Part shown: piece by piece, positions 16,312 to 25,022 of the stretch | Numbering within the stretch: position 1 is the stretch's first letter | Layout: each line of letters opens with the position of its first letter | Assembly: GCA_022509065.1 (NCBI GenBank) | Contig: JAFLTY010000015.1 | Location: 1-48,855 of the forward strand | Origin: Muribaculaceae bacterium | GTDB lineage: Bacteria; Bacteroidota; Bacteroidia; Bacteroidales; Muribaculaceae | Length of the DNA stretch: 48,855 bases | Reading direction: 5' to 3' | Notes under the pieces: generated by a model | Told to the model about the DNA's origin: nothing | What the model saw: the letters and a program-made list of their open reading frames with translations, nothing else | The model's database searches: none | Program-made: the position numbers and the translations under genes

Positions 16312-17385
16312 TCAATTGTTGCCATTGTCTTTGCCTTCGGCCACGAGCCGCATATCGGATTCGACCATACGGCGTACCAGAGTGTCGAACGATGTCTTTC
16401 GGGGATTCCAGCCCAAGGAGGCCTTGGCTTTGGCGGGATTGCCGAGCAGCTGATCGACTTCGGCGGGACGGAAAAAGCGGGGGTCGACTTCCACAACGAC
16501 TTTTCCTGTGGCTTTGTCTATGCCTTTTTCGTCTACTCCACTGCCCTGCCAGTCGAGTTCGATGCCGGCGACGGAGAACGCTTTAGTGGCGAACTCGCGT
16601 ACGGAGTGACACTCGCCCGTAGCGATAACGAAGTCGTCGGGCTCGGGCTGTTGTAAGATAAGCCACATGCACTCGACGTAATCGGGTGCATAGCCCCAGT
16701 CGCGCAAGGCGTCGAGGTTGCCAAGATAGAGTTTATCCTGACGCCCCGCGGCGATACGCGCTGCGGCAAGAGTGATTTTTCGGGTCACAAAGGTTTCGCC
16801 GCGCCGTTCGCTTTCGTGATTGAACAGTATGCCGTTAGCGGCGAACATGCCGTAGCTTTCGCGATAGTTCTTGACTATCCAGTAGGCGTAAAGTTTGGCC
16901 ACGCCATAAGGTGAGCGAGGATGGAAAGGTGTCGATTCGGTCTGAGGTATTTCGGCAACTTTGCCATAAAGTTCGCTGGTTGAGGCCTGGTATATACGAG
17001 TGGTTTTTTCGCGACCCAGTATTCTGACGGCCTCAAGCAAACGCAGTGTGCCCATAGCGTCGACATCGGCGGTGTATTCGGGGACATCGAACGAAACCTT
17101 GACATGACTTTGAGCAGCCAGGTTATATATCTCGTCGGGTTTGACTTGTCCGATGATGCGAACGAGCGAGGATGAGTCGGTCATATCGCCCCAGTGAAGT
17201 TGGATACGTCGGGCGGTGTGCATGTCACGTACCCAATCGTCGAGGTAAAGATGTTCGATGCGTCCGGTGTTGAACGATGAGCTACGACGCATTATGCCGT
17301 GGACTTGATAGCCTTTGGACAAAAGGAACTCGGCGAGATAAGAGCCGTCCTGTCCTGTGATGCCGGTTATTAACGCTGTTGCCAT
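16312..17385 (-). CDS. gmd: GDP-mannose 4,6-dehydratase
   Basis: Gmd converts GDP-mannose to GDP-4-keto-6-deoxymannose, the first step to GDP-fucose. The ATG at 17385 gives a 357-residue protein starting [21 protein letters not shown], with the NADP loop GITGQDG at 8-14 and the catalytic [12 protein letters not shown] block (Tyr-x3-Lys). An upstream in-frame start at 17442 would overlap the promoter and add unrelated residues, so it was rejected. The stop codon is 2 bases from the fcl ATG, so the two are clearly coupled. Confidence 0.97.
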   Translation of the reverse strand: MATALITGITGQDGSYLAEFLLSKGYQVHGIMRRSSSFNTGRIEHLYLDDWVRDMHTARRIQLHWGDMTDSSSLVRIIGQVKPDEIYNLAAQSHVKVSFDVPEYTADVDAMGTLRLLEAVRILGREKTTRIYQASTSELYGKVAEIPQTESTPFHPRSPYGVAKLYAYWIVKNYRESYGMFAANGILFNHESERRGETFVTRKITLAAARIAAGRQDKLYLGNLDALRDWGYAPDYVECMWLILQQPEPDDFVIATGECHSVREFATKAFSVAGIELDWQGSGVDEKGIDKATGKVVVEVDPRFFRPAEVDQLLGNPAKAKASLGWNPRKTSFDTLVRRMVESDMRLVAEGKDNGNN

Positions 17386-17409
17386 GAGGTTGTGATGTGA
17401 GTTATGAGG

Positions 17410-17417
17410 CAAAGATA
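17410..17417 (-). promoter_or_regulatory. -7 element for gmd-fcl
   Basis: On the minus strand this reads TATCTTTG, fitting TAnnTTTG, 24 bases before the gmd ATG. The -33 match (CTTG at 17440-17443, 22-base spacing) is weak and overlaps the terminator hairpin of rplU-rpmA. Confidence 0.55.
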
Positions 17418-17434
17418 GGCAAAAGAATTGAAAT

Positions 17435-17463
17435 GAGCGCAAGGGTAATTATCCCTCACGCTC
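17435..17463 (-). terminator. Hairpin ending the rplU-rpmA transcript
   Basis: GAGCG (17435-17439) pairs with 17459-17463 and AGGG (17442-17445) with 17453-17456, with two mismatches between and a 7-nt loop. On the minus strand a T-rich stretch follows. It ends about 32 bases after rpmA. Confidence 0.55.
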
Positions 17464-17494
17464 AATAAATCGTTGTGAATGACCGGAAAATCAA

Positions 17495-17764
17495 TCAGGC
17501 GTTTGCTTCGGCTAACGGAGTAACGTTGATGAAGCGACGACCGTTACGGCCTTCGGTAAAGAGGACGTAGCCGTCAACGAGAGCATAGATTGTGTGGTCT
17601 TTACCGATGCCGACATTTTTGCCGGGATGGTGAACAGTGCCACGCTGACGTTTGATGATGTTACCGGCTTTTGCAAACTGACCGCCAAAAATTTTGACGC
17701 CAAGGCGTTTGCTTTCAGATTCACGTCCGTTCTTAGAACTACCTACACCTTTTTTATGTGCCAT
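17495..17764 (-). CDS. rpmA: 50S ribosomal protein L27
   Basis: An 89-residue ribosomal protein. The start [20 protein letters not shown] and the central [20 protein letters not shown] are diagnostic of L27, whose N-terminal tail reaches the peptidyl transferase centre. It begins with MAHKKG directly, so no N-terminal processing as in Firmicutes is needed. It lies 20 bases after rplU, the normal pairing. Confidence 0.99.
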   Translation of the reverse strand: MAHKKGVGSSKNGRESESKRLGVKIFGGQFAKAGNIIKRQRGTVHHPGKNVGIGKDHTIYALVDGYVLFTEGRNGRRFINVTPLAEANA

Positions 17765-17784
17765 AATTGTTGGGGTTTAAAAAG

Positions 17785-18105
17785 TTATGCAACTACTTCT
17801 TTAATCACTACTTTTGTAAAGAACTGGCGGTGACCGTTTTTACGACGATAGCCTTTGCGGCGTTTCTTCTTGAAAACGATGACCTTGTCACCCTTGACGA
17901 GGGGAAGAGCCACTTCACAAACGACTTTGGCACCTTCGAGAGTGGGAGTGCCAACCTTAACATCTCCATCATTGTCGGCGAGGAGCACCTGGTCGAACTC
18001 AACCACGTCACCTTCTTTGACATTGTCGCCGAGGAAATGAACATACAGGAACTTACCGGCTTCGGCCTTGAACTGCTGTCCCTGGATAGATACGATAGCG
18101 TACAT
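17785..18105 (-). CDS. rplU: 50S ribosomal protein L21
   Basis: A 106-residue L21 protein: [19 protein letters not shown] at the N-terminus and the C-terminal [18 protein letters not shown] signature that contacts 23S rRNA. It is the first gene of rplU-rpmA. About 90 bases of leader with a hairpin separate it from a TAAATTTG promoter box, which leaves room for translational feedback by L21 or another control. Confidence 0.99.
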   Translation of the reverse strand: MYAIVSIQGQQFKAEAGKFLYVHFLGDNVKEGDVVEFDQVLLADNDGDVKVGTPTLEGAKVVCEVALPLVKGDKVIVFKKKRRKGYRRKNGHRQFFTKVVIKEVVA

Positions 18106-18143
18106 TAATTTATTGATTGTTAAAATGTTAAGACCGCAAGGCG

Positions 18144-18165
18144 AGTCACCGAACCAGAGGCGACT
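18144..18165 (-). promoter_or_regulatory. Hairpin in the rplU leader
   Basis: In the leader of rplU, AGTCACC (18144-18150) pairs with GGCGACT (18159-18165), with one G-T pair, around an 8-nt loop, about 40 bases before the start codon. Ribosomal-protein leaders often carry such structures for autoregulation; function here is inference. Confidence 0.4.
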
Positions 18166-18200
18166 GCTTTTAACAAAGCCCTAAACGGCATAAAATCGTG

Positions 18201-18208
18201 CAAATTTA
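18201..18208 (-). promoter_or_regulatory. -7 element for rplU-rpmA
   Basis: On the minus strand it reads TAAATTTG, matching TAnnTTTG. The transcript should begin near 18195. No good -33 TTTG is found at the expected spacing. Confidence 0.55.
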
Positions 18209-18284
18209 CAAAAATTTTTCGAAAATACCACATTTTTCGTGGAGCATTTTTTGTATGGTTTTCGAAAAGGGCTTTTAGGGTGAT

Positions 18285-18322
18285 GTCGGACGCAAGCGCC
18301 CGACCGTTAGAACAAAGGGGAG
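18285..18322 (-). repeat. REP-like hairpin element, single dispersed copy
   Basis: GTCGGACGC-AA-GCGCCCGAC (18285-18304) is a hairpin that differs at two positions from the reverse complement of the copy at 48588-48607. The following bases, up to ACAAAG and a G-rich tail, are also similar to the terminal array. It lies directly after the last gene of the exopolysaccharide-like operon. Confidence 0.65.
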
Positions 18323-18324
18323 GG

Positions 18325-18912
18325 TTAGAACATGAAGGCGTCGACTTTGCGCTGGGTTTTCAGGCGGTCTTGTTCGCGCGGATCAATACCGGGGCTGGTG
18401 TAGTATCCTTTTTCGGAGGAGCTTCCGTCTACCCAGTCTTTCATGGTGCCCACGTTGTTTGTCTGTTCGTGGAATAGTGTCTCGTAATCACGGGTAAAGT
18501 CGGCAGGAGGCACCACGTTGGTGTCGAAAGACAGGACACGGACGTTAGAGTCGGTGAAATTGCCGTAGCACCACACGAAATGTTCGACGTATCCGGTGTT
18601 TTTGATAGAGTTGTATTGCAGGCGCACGGCATTGCGTTTGCCGGGCAAGACGACGATGGGAAGTTCGTCGAGAGGGACGAGACAACCGCATGTTGTCTGG
18701 ACTTCCTGAATGAATAGAGGCGCCTCGGAGTTGTTTTCGATCTCGAAATCTATCTTGAGCTGTTCACCCTGGATGACGGGATAGTAATGACGGTCGGGGT
18801 CGACAAATTCGGCGTTGGCGAGTTCGAGTTCTTTCTGGCAAGCAGAAAAGACCATTACGGCCAACGCGGCAAACAAAAGATACGCTGATATGCGGAGTCT
18901 GTCTTTACACAT
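18325..18912 (-). CDS. DUF1573-like lipoprotein
   Basis: A 195-residue lipoprotein: signal peptide with lipobox VFSAC, Cys25. The mature N-terminal half has an immunoglobulin-like pattern typical of DUF1573, with FEIENNSEAPLFIQEVQTTCGC (TTCGC at 73-77), the family's strongest signature. The C-terminal third is charged and shows no known motif. It is the last of five closely spaced minus-strand genes (31 bases after the DUF4838 gene), so it probably serves the same envelope polysaccharide machinery. DUF1573 proteins have no settled function. Confidence 0.78.
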   Translation of the reverse strand: MCKDRLRISAYLLFAALAVMVFSACQKELELANAEFVDPDRHYYPVIQGEQLKIDFEIENNSEAPLFIQEVQTTCGCLVPLDELPIVVLPGKRNAVRLQYNSIKNTGYVEHFVWCYGNFTDSNVRVLSFDTNVVPPADFTRDYETLFHEQTNNVGTMKDWVDGSSSEKGYYTSPGIDPREQDRLKTQRKVDAFMF

Positions 18913-18943
18913 AACCTATTGGTGATGACATGCCGGAGGAGGG

Positions 18944-20668
18944 TCAATAAGCTTCGATCTCTTCGATGGCCATTGTCTTGAAGTCCTGATTGCGGTATAG
19001 TTTGAGTGTCATGGGACCGTGTACGAATGAGGGAATCTCAAACTCGACAAATGAGTGACCTCCGTGTTCTTTGAGACGATGGGGTTCGACGGTACCAAGC
19101 GACTGACCCTGATAAACGAGTTCTACAAGTTCGGGTAATCCGATGTGGTAGCCGTGATTCTGCACGAGAGCCACGCGAAGGTTACGGGCACCTTCGACTT
19201 TGGGAATTTCGACTGCAAAGACTGTATTAGCGGATGTTATAAGGTTACCGTTATGATAGTTTGATGGCATACCGAGCAGACCGTCGGTAATGATTGAGAT
19301 ATCGGGGTAGTCGGGATCGAGAGGCGTGAGTGCTCTTAGCATGTGACCTTTAAGGAGGTTGCGACCTTCCATAGCCTTAGCGTGACCTGCCATGAAAGAA
19401 TAGTCTTTGACATAGTCTGAGACGGCCCACATCGATTCGTTGTAGACATCATGACCCATGTCGACCATATCCATAAGACTTTCGAGTTGGTCATCGTAGC
19501 CATTGAGGTTACCGTTGAGACGTTCTATCTCGAGTGCTGTAAGACTCAGCGCATTGATAAGTTCGTCCAGTTTGGCACGTTCGGCACCATGGGTATTGTC
19601 GCGGTCGACTATGAGAGCGTTATAGAAGTCCATGAATCTGTCGGCAGGCAGGTATATTTCTTTAGCTTTCGCTACACCGTCGTACATTGGTAGAGGCTGC
19701 GACTGGCGAGTGAAGTAATCATCCTGATCAATCATGAAGTCGGTTATTGTCTCGGCAGCAGTCGGGAAGAGAATGGCGACCTGTTCGCGAAGGTTTGTTT
19801 TCCAGTCATAATCAGGGTCATAAAGTATCTGCGAGAGCACTTGCGCGTTCACGTTGCCCAAAGCAGTGTAGTCTGAGCCGCTACCGTTGAGGAAGACGCC
19901 TTTGACACCGGCTTTTTCATACTCCTGTAGTCTGTGCTGCATGACGCTGAACAACGGCACCGGGGTGAAATAATCGTCGAAGTTGTTGATATAGTCCCAG
20001 ATGTAAACGCGGTTGACATATTTCTGCCAATCGGCAATGCGGTTAAGGAAAACAGACTCCTCCGTGGTGGGGTTTACGGTGCGCGGATAGTTCATAGCAC
20101 TCATTATGACGCCGGCGTTTGATGGCAGCGGTGAGTCGGGCAATGAACTGGTAGTGAGGTAGTCGGCAACGAAAAATATGTGATTGGGGAAACGTTCGCA
20201 CAGGCGGCGCACCAGGTTGAAGACAGCCGGGGAGGCGTCGTTCTTGGTGTTTCCGCGCGCAACGCATTTGGTATCGAGACACACGACATCGTTATCGTTG
20301 GGCATGATGGTGAAACGCACCGTGTCCGAGTGTCCGTAGTTATCGTCAATATAATCGACTATGTAATTATAGAGGTGTTCAGACGAAAAACAGTACTGGC
20401 TGTAGTCGGATGTGCGGCCGTTAGGTTTGGCATAGATGTTATGGGAATGTTCTTCGGGTATCATGGTTGCAATGTTGTGTCCCCAAACACCCCAGTCGTA
20501 ATCCACCGAGTTCAACCCATAGGCTGAGGCTTTCTTACCCAAAGTCTGGGGCATGTATATCTCGTTATACTCGAAGGCCGCGTCGGTACGAGTGGCCTTG
20601 ACATTGGAACAACTCATGAAGCAAAACGCTCCAACAAAAACACCTAATGCTAATAAATCTGATTTCAA
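18944..20668 (-). CDS. DUF4838 lipoprotein, glycoside-hydrolase-like
   Basis: A 574-residue lipoprotein (lipobox FMSC, Cys20). The mature protein fits DUF4838, a TIM-barrel-like family found beside glycoside hydrolases and named from sequence only: WGVWGHNIATMIPEEHSHNIYA near 60, NYPRTVNPTTEE near 210, RVYIWDYINNFDDYFTPVP near 240, then GVFLNGSGSDYTALGNVNAQVLSQILYDPDYD. The C-terminal 120 residues look like a beta-sandwich. It is 27 bases after the beta-barrel exporter gene. A role in trimming or modifying the exported glycan, by analogy with the periplasmic PgaB or BcsZ, is plausible but inferred. No catalytic residues can be named with confidence. Confidence 0.78.
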   Translation of the reverse strand: MKSDLLALGVFVGAFCFMSCSNVKATRTDAAFEYNEIYMPQTLGKKASAYGLNSVDYDWGVWGHNIATMIPEEHSHNIYAKPNGRTSDYSQYCFSSEHLYNYIVDYIDDNYGHSDTVRFTIMPNDNDVVCLDTKCVARGNTKNDASPAVFNLVRRLCERFPNHIFFVADYLTTSSLPDSPLPSNAGVIMSAMNYPRTVNPTTEESVFLNRIADWQKYVNRVYIWDYINNFDDYFTPVPLFSVMQHRLQEYEKAGVKGVFLNGSGSDYTALGNVNAQVLSQILYDPDYDWKTNLREQVAILFPTAAETITDFMIDQDDYFTRQSQPLPMYDGVAKAKEIYLPADRFMDFYNALIVDRDNTHGAERAKLDELINALSLTALEIERLNGNLNGYDDQLESLMDMVDMGHDVYNESMWAVSDYVKDYSFMAGHAKAMEGRNLLKGHMLRALTPLDPDYPDISIITDGLLGMPSNYHNGNLITSANTVFAVEIPKVEGARNLRVALVQNHGYHIGLPELVELVYQGQSLGTVEPHRLKEHGGHSFVEFEIPSFVHGPMTLKLYRNQDFKTMAIEEIEAY

Positions 20669-20695
20669 AACGGCTAATTTTAGATATAAATGTGA

Positions 20696-23521
20696 TTAAA
20701 AGGACAAATGGAACTGCACATTGATGCTGTAGACGTTGCGGTAGGCGTCGAACGACTGTGCGAGCGCCTCGCTGTGAAGCGGGTTGTAGTATGTGTTCCA
20801 CGCACCGAGCAGTCCCATGTAGAAATGGCTGGAGAATAGATACTGGACATCGAAACCTACCATGGCGTTGACTTTGGAGAAATTGCCCAAGCCGGTATTG
20901 TCGAAGAAGGTCAGTTCGGGGAATGAACCGAAGCCGGCCAACAGCGATATCGACGATATGTTGTCTTCGTTAAAGAATAGTTTGCCTTTCCAACCGACGT
21001 TATAATGGAAAGAGAGGTTGGCACGCCCGACCTCTTTGAGCGCAATGAGGCTGACATCGAGCGAAGTGTTGATGCGTTCCCACGATTTAGCGCAGGATGG
21101 TGTCAACATAGCCACGTGATAGCGGCCTGTGCGCTGAGTTGTCGAGCTGTAAATGAAGTCGGTTGGTGTCAGACGGTATCCCAGTTTGAGTGATGGCGTC
21201 CAATCGCGGTCGGCTGAATAAGAAGCAGAGATGTTAGCCCCGAGGGTGTTGAAATACTTCAGCCCGTATGACGCCGAAGCGGACATGCTCCAACGATGGT
21301 TGAAAGTGTGATCCCACTGAGCCATGAATTCCAGACCAATGCCTCCAGTCTCGACATACTGACCTTCGATATATCCGTCGACACCTTTGTACGAGATCTG
21401 ACCGGTGTAGTTATTGCTTGCCGTCTGACGGCTATACGACACAGAGGCAATTGAGAAGAGGTGACCGCGCGAAGTAAGCTCGGAATTTCGGCTATCGAAG
21501 AAAGCCGACGTATAATTGGCTTCGACACGGTTGCTGAAACTGCGGTACTGCAGATATCTCATGTGTTGATACCACTCGGCCTGTTCGGCATTGCTCGGAT
21601 TGTAATATTTTTTCTGAAGGTCGTATGCGCGGCCATAGTCTTTTAGCAGTTCGTATGCGAGACCTTTGAGATAGTGGAGCTCTTTGTTTGTGGGGTCATA
21701 CATCAAAGCAGCGTCAATCTTGTCAATGGCCTGCCGCGGCATTTTTTCCTTAATAAGCATACCTGCCCACTCCTCGGTAATACCGGAGAAAGCGGCGTAT
21801 ATGTGGGGATTGAGGTAATCGTCGCCTTTTCTGGGTTTGAGAATAGCGAGGGCTTCTTCGGGTTTACCCTGCTGCATCAAGGCAGATGCCTGTTTAACAA
21901 TAAAGTAAGGCTGGTCGGGATATGTCTCGTAGCCCTTAGCGGCGTACTCATAAAACATTTCGTTGTTTTTGAGAGTCTGAGACATATTTATGACGGTGCG
22001 GAGACCGGCTTCGCTGTAAGGCATAACCTTAAGGAGGTCGAGCGCCTCGTTGAGGGCGTCGTTATACTGTTCGTTTTCGATGAGTATTTTAAGACGCGCG
22101 GCAGCCACCTCGTCGTATGCTGCGGCAAAACGCTCGGTTTTGGAGGGATCGGCAATGACACCGACCTCGTAAGCCCAACGTGCATCGGCAAACCTGTTAA
22201 GACGTCCAAGGAGTGTGATTTTCTTGGCGACGGTGCTTGCCCATGCCTCATTAGTTGGCCACATGCGCTCAAGGGCGCGGTTGATATTGTCGAGAGCCGA
22301 CTCATAGTCGCCGTTCTCTATTTCGCGGTTGGCCAAATCGATAAGCATTGCGGCAAACTCGTCGTCGAGGCCGTCGATGGTGAAATTAGCCTGGTTTATC
22401 TGCTGGAGAACGCGCATGACGCCTTTTTCGTCGCCGAAACGTTTCTCGAGAGTGTATTCCTTGTACAGGAGGTCGGGTGTGCGACCAAACCTGTTGTAAG
22501 CCTCGTTAAGGTAGACGATGGCGTCGTCGTAGTAACCTCGCGTTATGGATGTGTTGAGTAGATAACGCAAAGCAATAGTATCGCCAGTTGCAAGATACAG
22601 ACGTCCGTTAGCCTCGTAAGGGTCTCGCATACGGGCATCGTCGGCGACTTCGCGCAAAAGGTTGTTATATATAGGAGTGCCCATTCGGTGTTCGCGGGCA
22701 AAATTGAGGGCGCGTGTCAATTGACCCATTTCGGTGAGCATGGACACGACGAGGCGCGTCAGGTCGCCATTGGAGGGGAACCAGCGCAGGCCACGGTTTG
22801 CGGCACCGATGGCACGGTCGTAGTCGCCAACCTGACGGTAGACGTTTACGAGCTCGGTATAATACTCTATGTTGCGGTTGTCAAGGTCGATCCACGACTC
22901 GAGTAGTCCTGACCGCTCGTCGAGGGGGGTGCTTGACAGACGGCTTATCCAGTTCTCTTTGTTACGCGCGTTGAGGTCGCGCTGCACAATGGAGTCGTTG
23001 GGGTAGATGCGTGCCAGACGTGTAAGAGCCTGGTCGGCCTCGGTACGGTGACCTATCTTGTTGTAAAGCGCTATTTTACGGCGCCACATATCGCGGTCGT
23101 AAGGCTGGAACTCGAGGAGTTCGTTGATGTAACATATTGCGCTGGAGTAGCGCTTAGCCTCGTCCTCGATGTCCACCATGAGACGTTTGGCCTTGAAGTT
23201 CTGGTCGTCGCTCTGGATTGATTTGACAAGATTGTACCGAGCCTGTTCGAGGTCGCCGACGGCATAGTAGTAATAACGACCGTTGAGGTAACGGAGATCG
23301 GGGTTGTCGGGGAATTTAGCCAAGCCGGCGTCTATCTCGCGTTTGGCGGCCTCCCACGACCCGGCGTTCTCGTAATTCTCGGCTCGCGACGAGTAATAAC
23401 GAGAGGTAAGTCCTTCGCCGGAACCGTCTTGCGCCCATGTTGTCAGGAGTGACAACGCGGCCAAGAGTATGACGGCAGAGAACCGTAAGGAGAAAGATAT
23501 GTTGTTTCTAAATAATGTCAT
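20696..23521 (-). CDS. TPR-rich outer-membrane protein with C-terminal beta-barrel (PgaA/YaiO-like)
   Basis: A 941-residue exported protein: signal peptide cleaved near Ala30 (SLLTTWA-QDG), about a dozen TPR motifs from 35 to about 660 (for example ENYENAGSWEAAKREIDAGLAKFPDNP), then a beta-barrel-like part (about 680-941) of alternating strands ending VYSINVQFHLSF. The C-terminal Phe is typical of outer-membrane proteins, and the barrel resembles YaiO. TPR scaffold plus barrel in one chain is the plan of PgaA and of BcsC, which pass polysaccharide across the outer membrane. It is 12 bases after the GT2 synthase gene, so export of that enzyme's product is the likely role. Confidence 0.85.
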   Translation of the reverse strand: MTLFRNNISFSLRFSAVILLAALSLLTTWAQDGSGEGLTSRYYSSRAENYENAGSWEAAKREIDAGLAKFPDNPDLRYLNGRYYYYAVGDLEQARYNLVKSIQSDDQNFKAKRLMVDIEDEAKRYSSAICYINELLEFQPYDRDMWRRKIALYNKIGHRTEADQALTRLARIYPNDSIVQRDLNARNKENWISRLSSTPLDERSGLLESWIDLDNRNIEYYTELVNVYRQVGDYDRAIGAANRGLRWFPSNGDLTRLVVSMLTEMGQLTRALNFAREHRMGTPIYNNLLREVADDARMRDPYEANGRLYLATGDTIALRYLLNTSITRGYYDDAIVYLNEAYNRFGRTPDLLYKEYTLEKRFGDEKGVMRVLQQINQANFTIDGLDDEFAAMLIDLANREIENGDYESALDNINRALERMWPTNEAWASTVAKKITLLGRLNRFADARWAYEVGVIADPSKTERFAAAYDEVAAARLKILIENEQYNDALNEALDLLKVMPYSEAGLRTVINMSQTLKNNEMFYEYAAKGYETYPDQPYFIVKQASALMQQGKPEEALAILKPRKGDDYLNPHIYAAFSGITEEWAGMLIKEKMPRQAIDKIDAALMYDPTNKELHYLKGLAYELLKDYGRAYDLQKKYYNPSNAEQAEWYQHMRYLQYRSFSNRVEANYTSAFFDSRNSELTSRGHLFSIASVSYSRQTASNNYTGQISYKGVDGYIEGQYVETGGIGLEFMAQWDHTFNHRWSMSASASYGLKYFNTLGANISASYSADRDWTPSLKLGYRLTPTDFIYSSTTQRTGRYHVAMLTPSCAKSWERINTSLDVSLIALKEVGRANLSFHYNVGWKGKLFFNEDNISSISLLAGFGSFPELTFFDNTGLGNFSKVNAMVGFDVQYLFSSHFYMGLLGAWNTYYNPLHSEALAQSFDAYRNVYSINVQFHLSF

Positions 23522-23533
23522 ATTGTTGCAAAA

Positions 23534-25009
23534 TCAGCGTGCCGGGGCTTGCTGCTGCTCTTTACTGTCGGTTTGTTGGTCAGAGTTTGTCGAGGTATTG
23601 AAGCCGCGACGTTGAATCTGCTTCCACTCGGCTTTGCGATGGGTGAGGAAGTTGACATAACCGAACAATGTGCAGAAGGTTATTATAGGATGATAAAGAA
23701 ACGGCTCGGTGGCACCGGCAATCAGCAGTTTGAGATAGCTCCATACCGAATGTTTCCATTTGACGGCACGGGAGGTGTAGTCAAGGATGATTGTGACGGC
23801 TGTCACTACCAAGGCAAATACATAAACCATGCCAAAAATAACGAAAGCCGTAGTCCAGTTGACTTTGCTTGCCAGCACAAGCCATATCATGAAGCCCAAA
23901 CCGATTGCCTCGAGGATGGGCGCAATGAATTCGAAGATAAAGATGTATGGCAGAGTCAACCTGCCGAAACGGCCATACGTGGGATTGAAGAAGAGGTTCC
24001 AGTGGTGGGAAATGATCTCGCACATGCCACGCCCCCAGCGTTTTCGCTGTCTGAAAATGGTACGGAACGAGAACGGACCTTCTGTCCAGCAGCAAACCTG
24101 AGGTACTTGCGCTATACGGAACTTACGGCCGGAGTTGGTCATGTAGGTCACCATTCGCAGGAGCATATCGACATCCTCGGCCATAGAGCGAGGGTCGTAA
24201 CCACCCGATTTCACAACTATGTCAGTATCGAAGAGGCCGAATCCCCCGGAAATGTTGGGCAGGGTGTTAATTGATGACCATCCCATTTTTCCGAGCAGGA
24301 AAGAACGCATGTACTCGAGTTGCTGGAACCAAGGGAAAGGGTTCCATGCCACGGCGGGTTCGGTGACGCGGCCGTTCTCTACCTTACAGCCGTTACCCAT
24401 GAGCATTGTCGCGCCGACACCAATCATTGGTTCGTGGCTGTTTACGACGTGCCACATCATGCGATATATGGCCATTGGCTCAACGATGCAATCCACGTCG
24501 GTGTTGATGAAATAGGGCGACTCGGTGACGTTAATCCCGGCATTTATACCATCGCTTTTGAATCCGCCGTGCTCCTTGTCGACGACAAAAAGACGATTGT
24601 CCACTGTTGAGCGGAAGACTCGCTTGATAGGCTGCGACGGTACACGCAAGGTATTGGTATAAGGAGTCTCGACAAGCTTGAACTCTTCGATGAGCTTGTC
24701 GAGCGTCTTGTCGGTGCTGGCATCGTTGACCACTATGACGTCGAACTTGGGATAGTCGACACCAAGCAGTGAGTGAACGTTGTCGATAACGGTCTTCTCC
24801 TCGTTGTAAGCCGACGCTATGATGGATACCTTGGGGGTAAGAGGGGATCCGCGCAGGAAGTAACGGACGGTGTTGTCGTCGGGCACGTTGATTTCGCTTC
24901 GATGAATGGCTCTGATACTCATAACGGCGAGAGTCAGAAGCGTCACCATCGAAGTGATGCTATAGAAGAAGATAGCGTACGAGAATATGTAATAAATTAT
25001 GATCCACAT
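23534..25009 (-). CDS. Processive GT2 polysaccharide synthase, membrane-bound
   Basis: A 491-residue inner-membrane glycosyltransferase with the PgaC/cellulose-synthase layout: one or two N-terminal helices (1-32), a cytoplasmic GT2 domain (about 58-340) and helices at about 352-455. The processive-synthase motifs are all present: VVNDAS with Asp96, DxD at Asp171/Asp173, the AEDVD base motif near Asp279-281 and QRKRW (321-325). It should add one sugar repeatedly from a nucleotide donor while moving the chain through the membrane. The sugar cannot be told; GlcNAc (as PgaC) or glucose are guesses. No PilZ domain is visible. Its tail (from about 470) is Gln/Ser-rich. Confidence 0.9.
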   Translation of the reverse strand: MWIIIYYIFSYAIFFYSITSMVTLLTLAVMSIRAIHRSEINVPDDNTVRYFLRGSPLTPKVSIIASAYNEEKTVIDNVHSLLGVDYPKFDVIVVNDASTDKTLDKLIEEFKLVETPYTNTLRVPSQPIKRVFRSTVDNRLFVVDKEHGGFKSDGINAGINVTESPYFINTDVDCIVEPMAIYRMMWHVVNSHEPMIGVGATMLMGNGCKVENGRVTEPAVAWNPFPWFQQLEYMRSFLLGKMGWSSINTLPNISGGFGLFDTDIVVKSGGYDPRSMAEDVDMLLRMVTYMTNSGRKFRIAQVPQVCCWTEGPFSFRTIFRQRKRWGRGMCEIISHHWNLFFNPTYGRFGRLTLPYIFIFEFIAPILEAIGLGFMIWLVLASKVNWTTAFVIFGMVYVFALVVTAVTIILDYTSRAVKWKHSVWSYLKLLIAGATEPFLYHPIITFCTLFGYVNFLTHRKAEWKQIQRRGFNTSTNSDQQTDSKEQQQAPAR

Positions 25010-25022
25010 ACTTTAGTAACGC

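Noticed and set aside
17386-17442. Upstream in-frame start for gmd
   Set aside because: It overlaps the TATCTTTG box and adds residues not found in Gmd proteins.
21674-22561. 295-codon open frame on the plus strand within the TPR exporter gene
   Set aside because: It is an antisense shadow of a TPR-coding region with good coding logic on the other strand.
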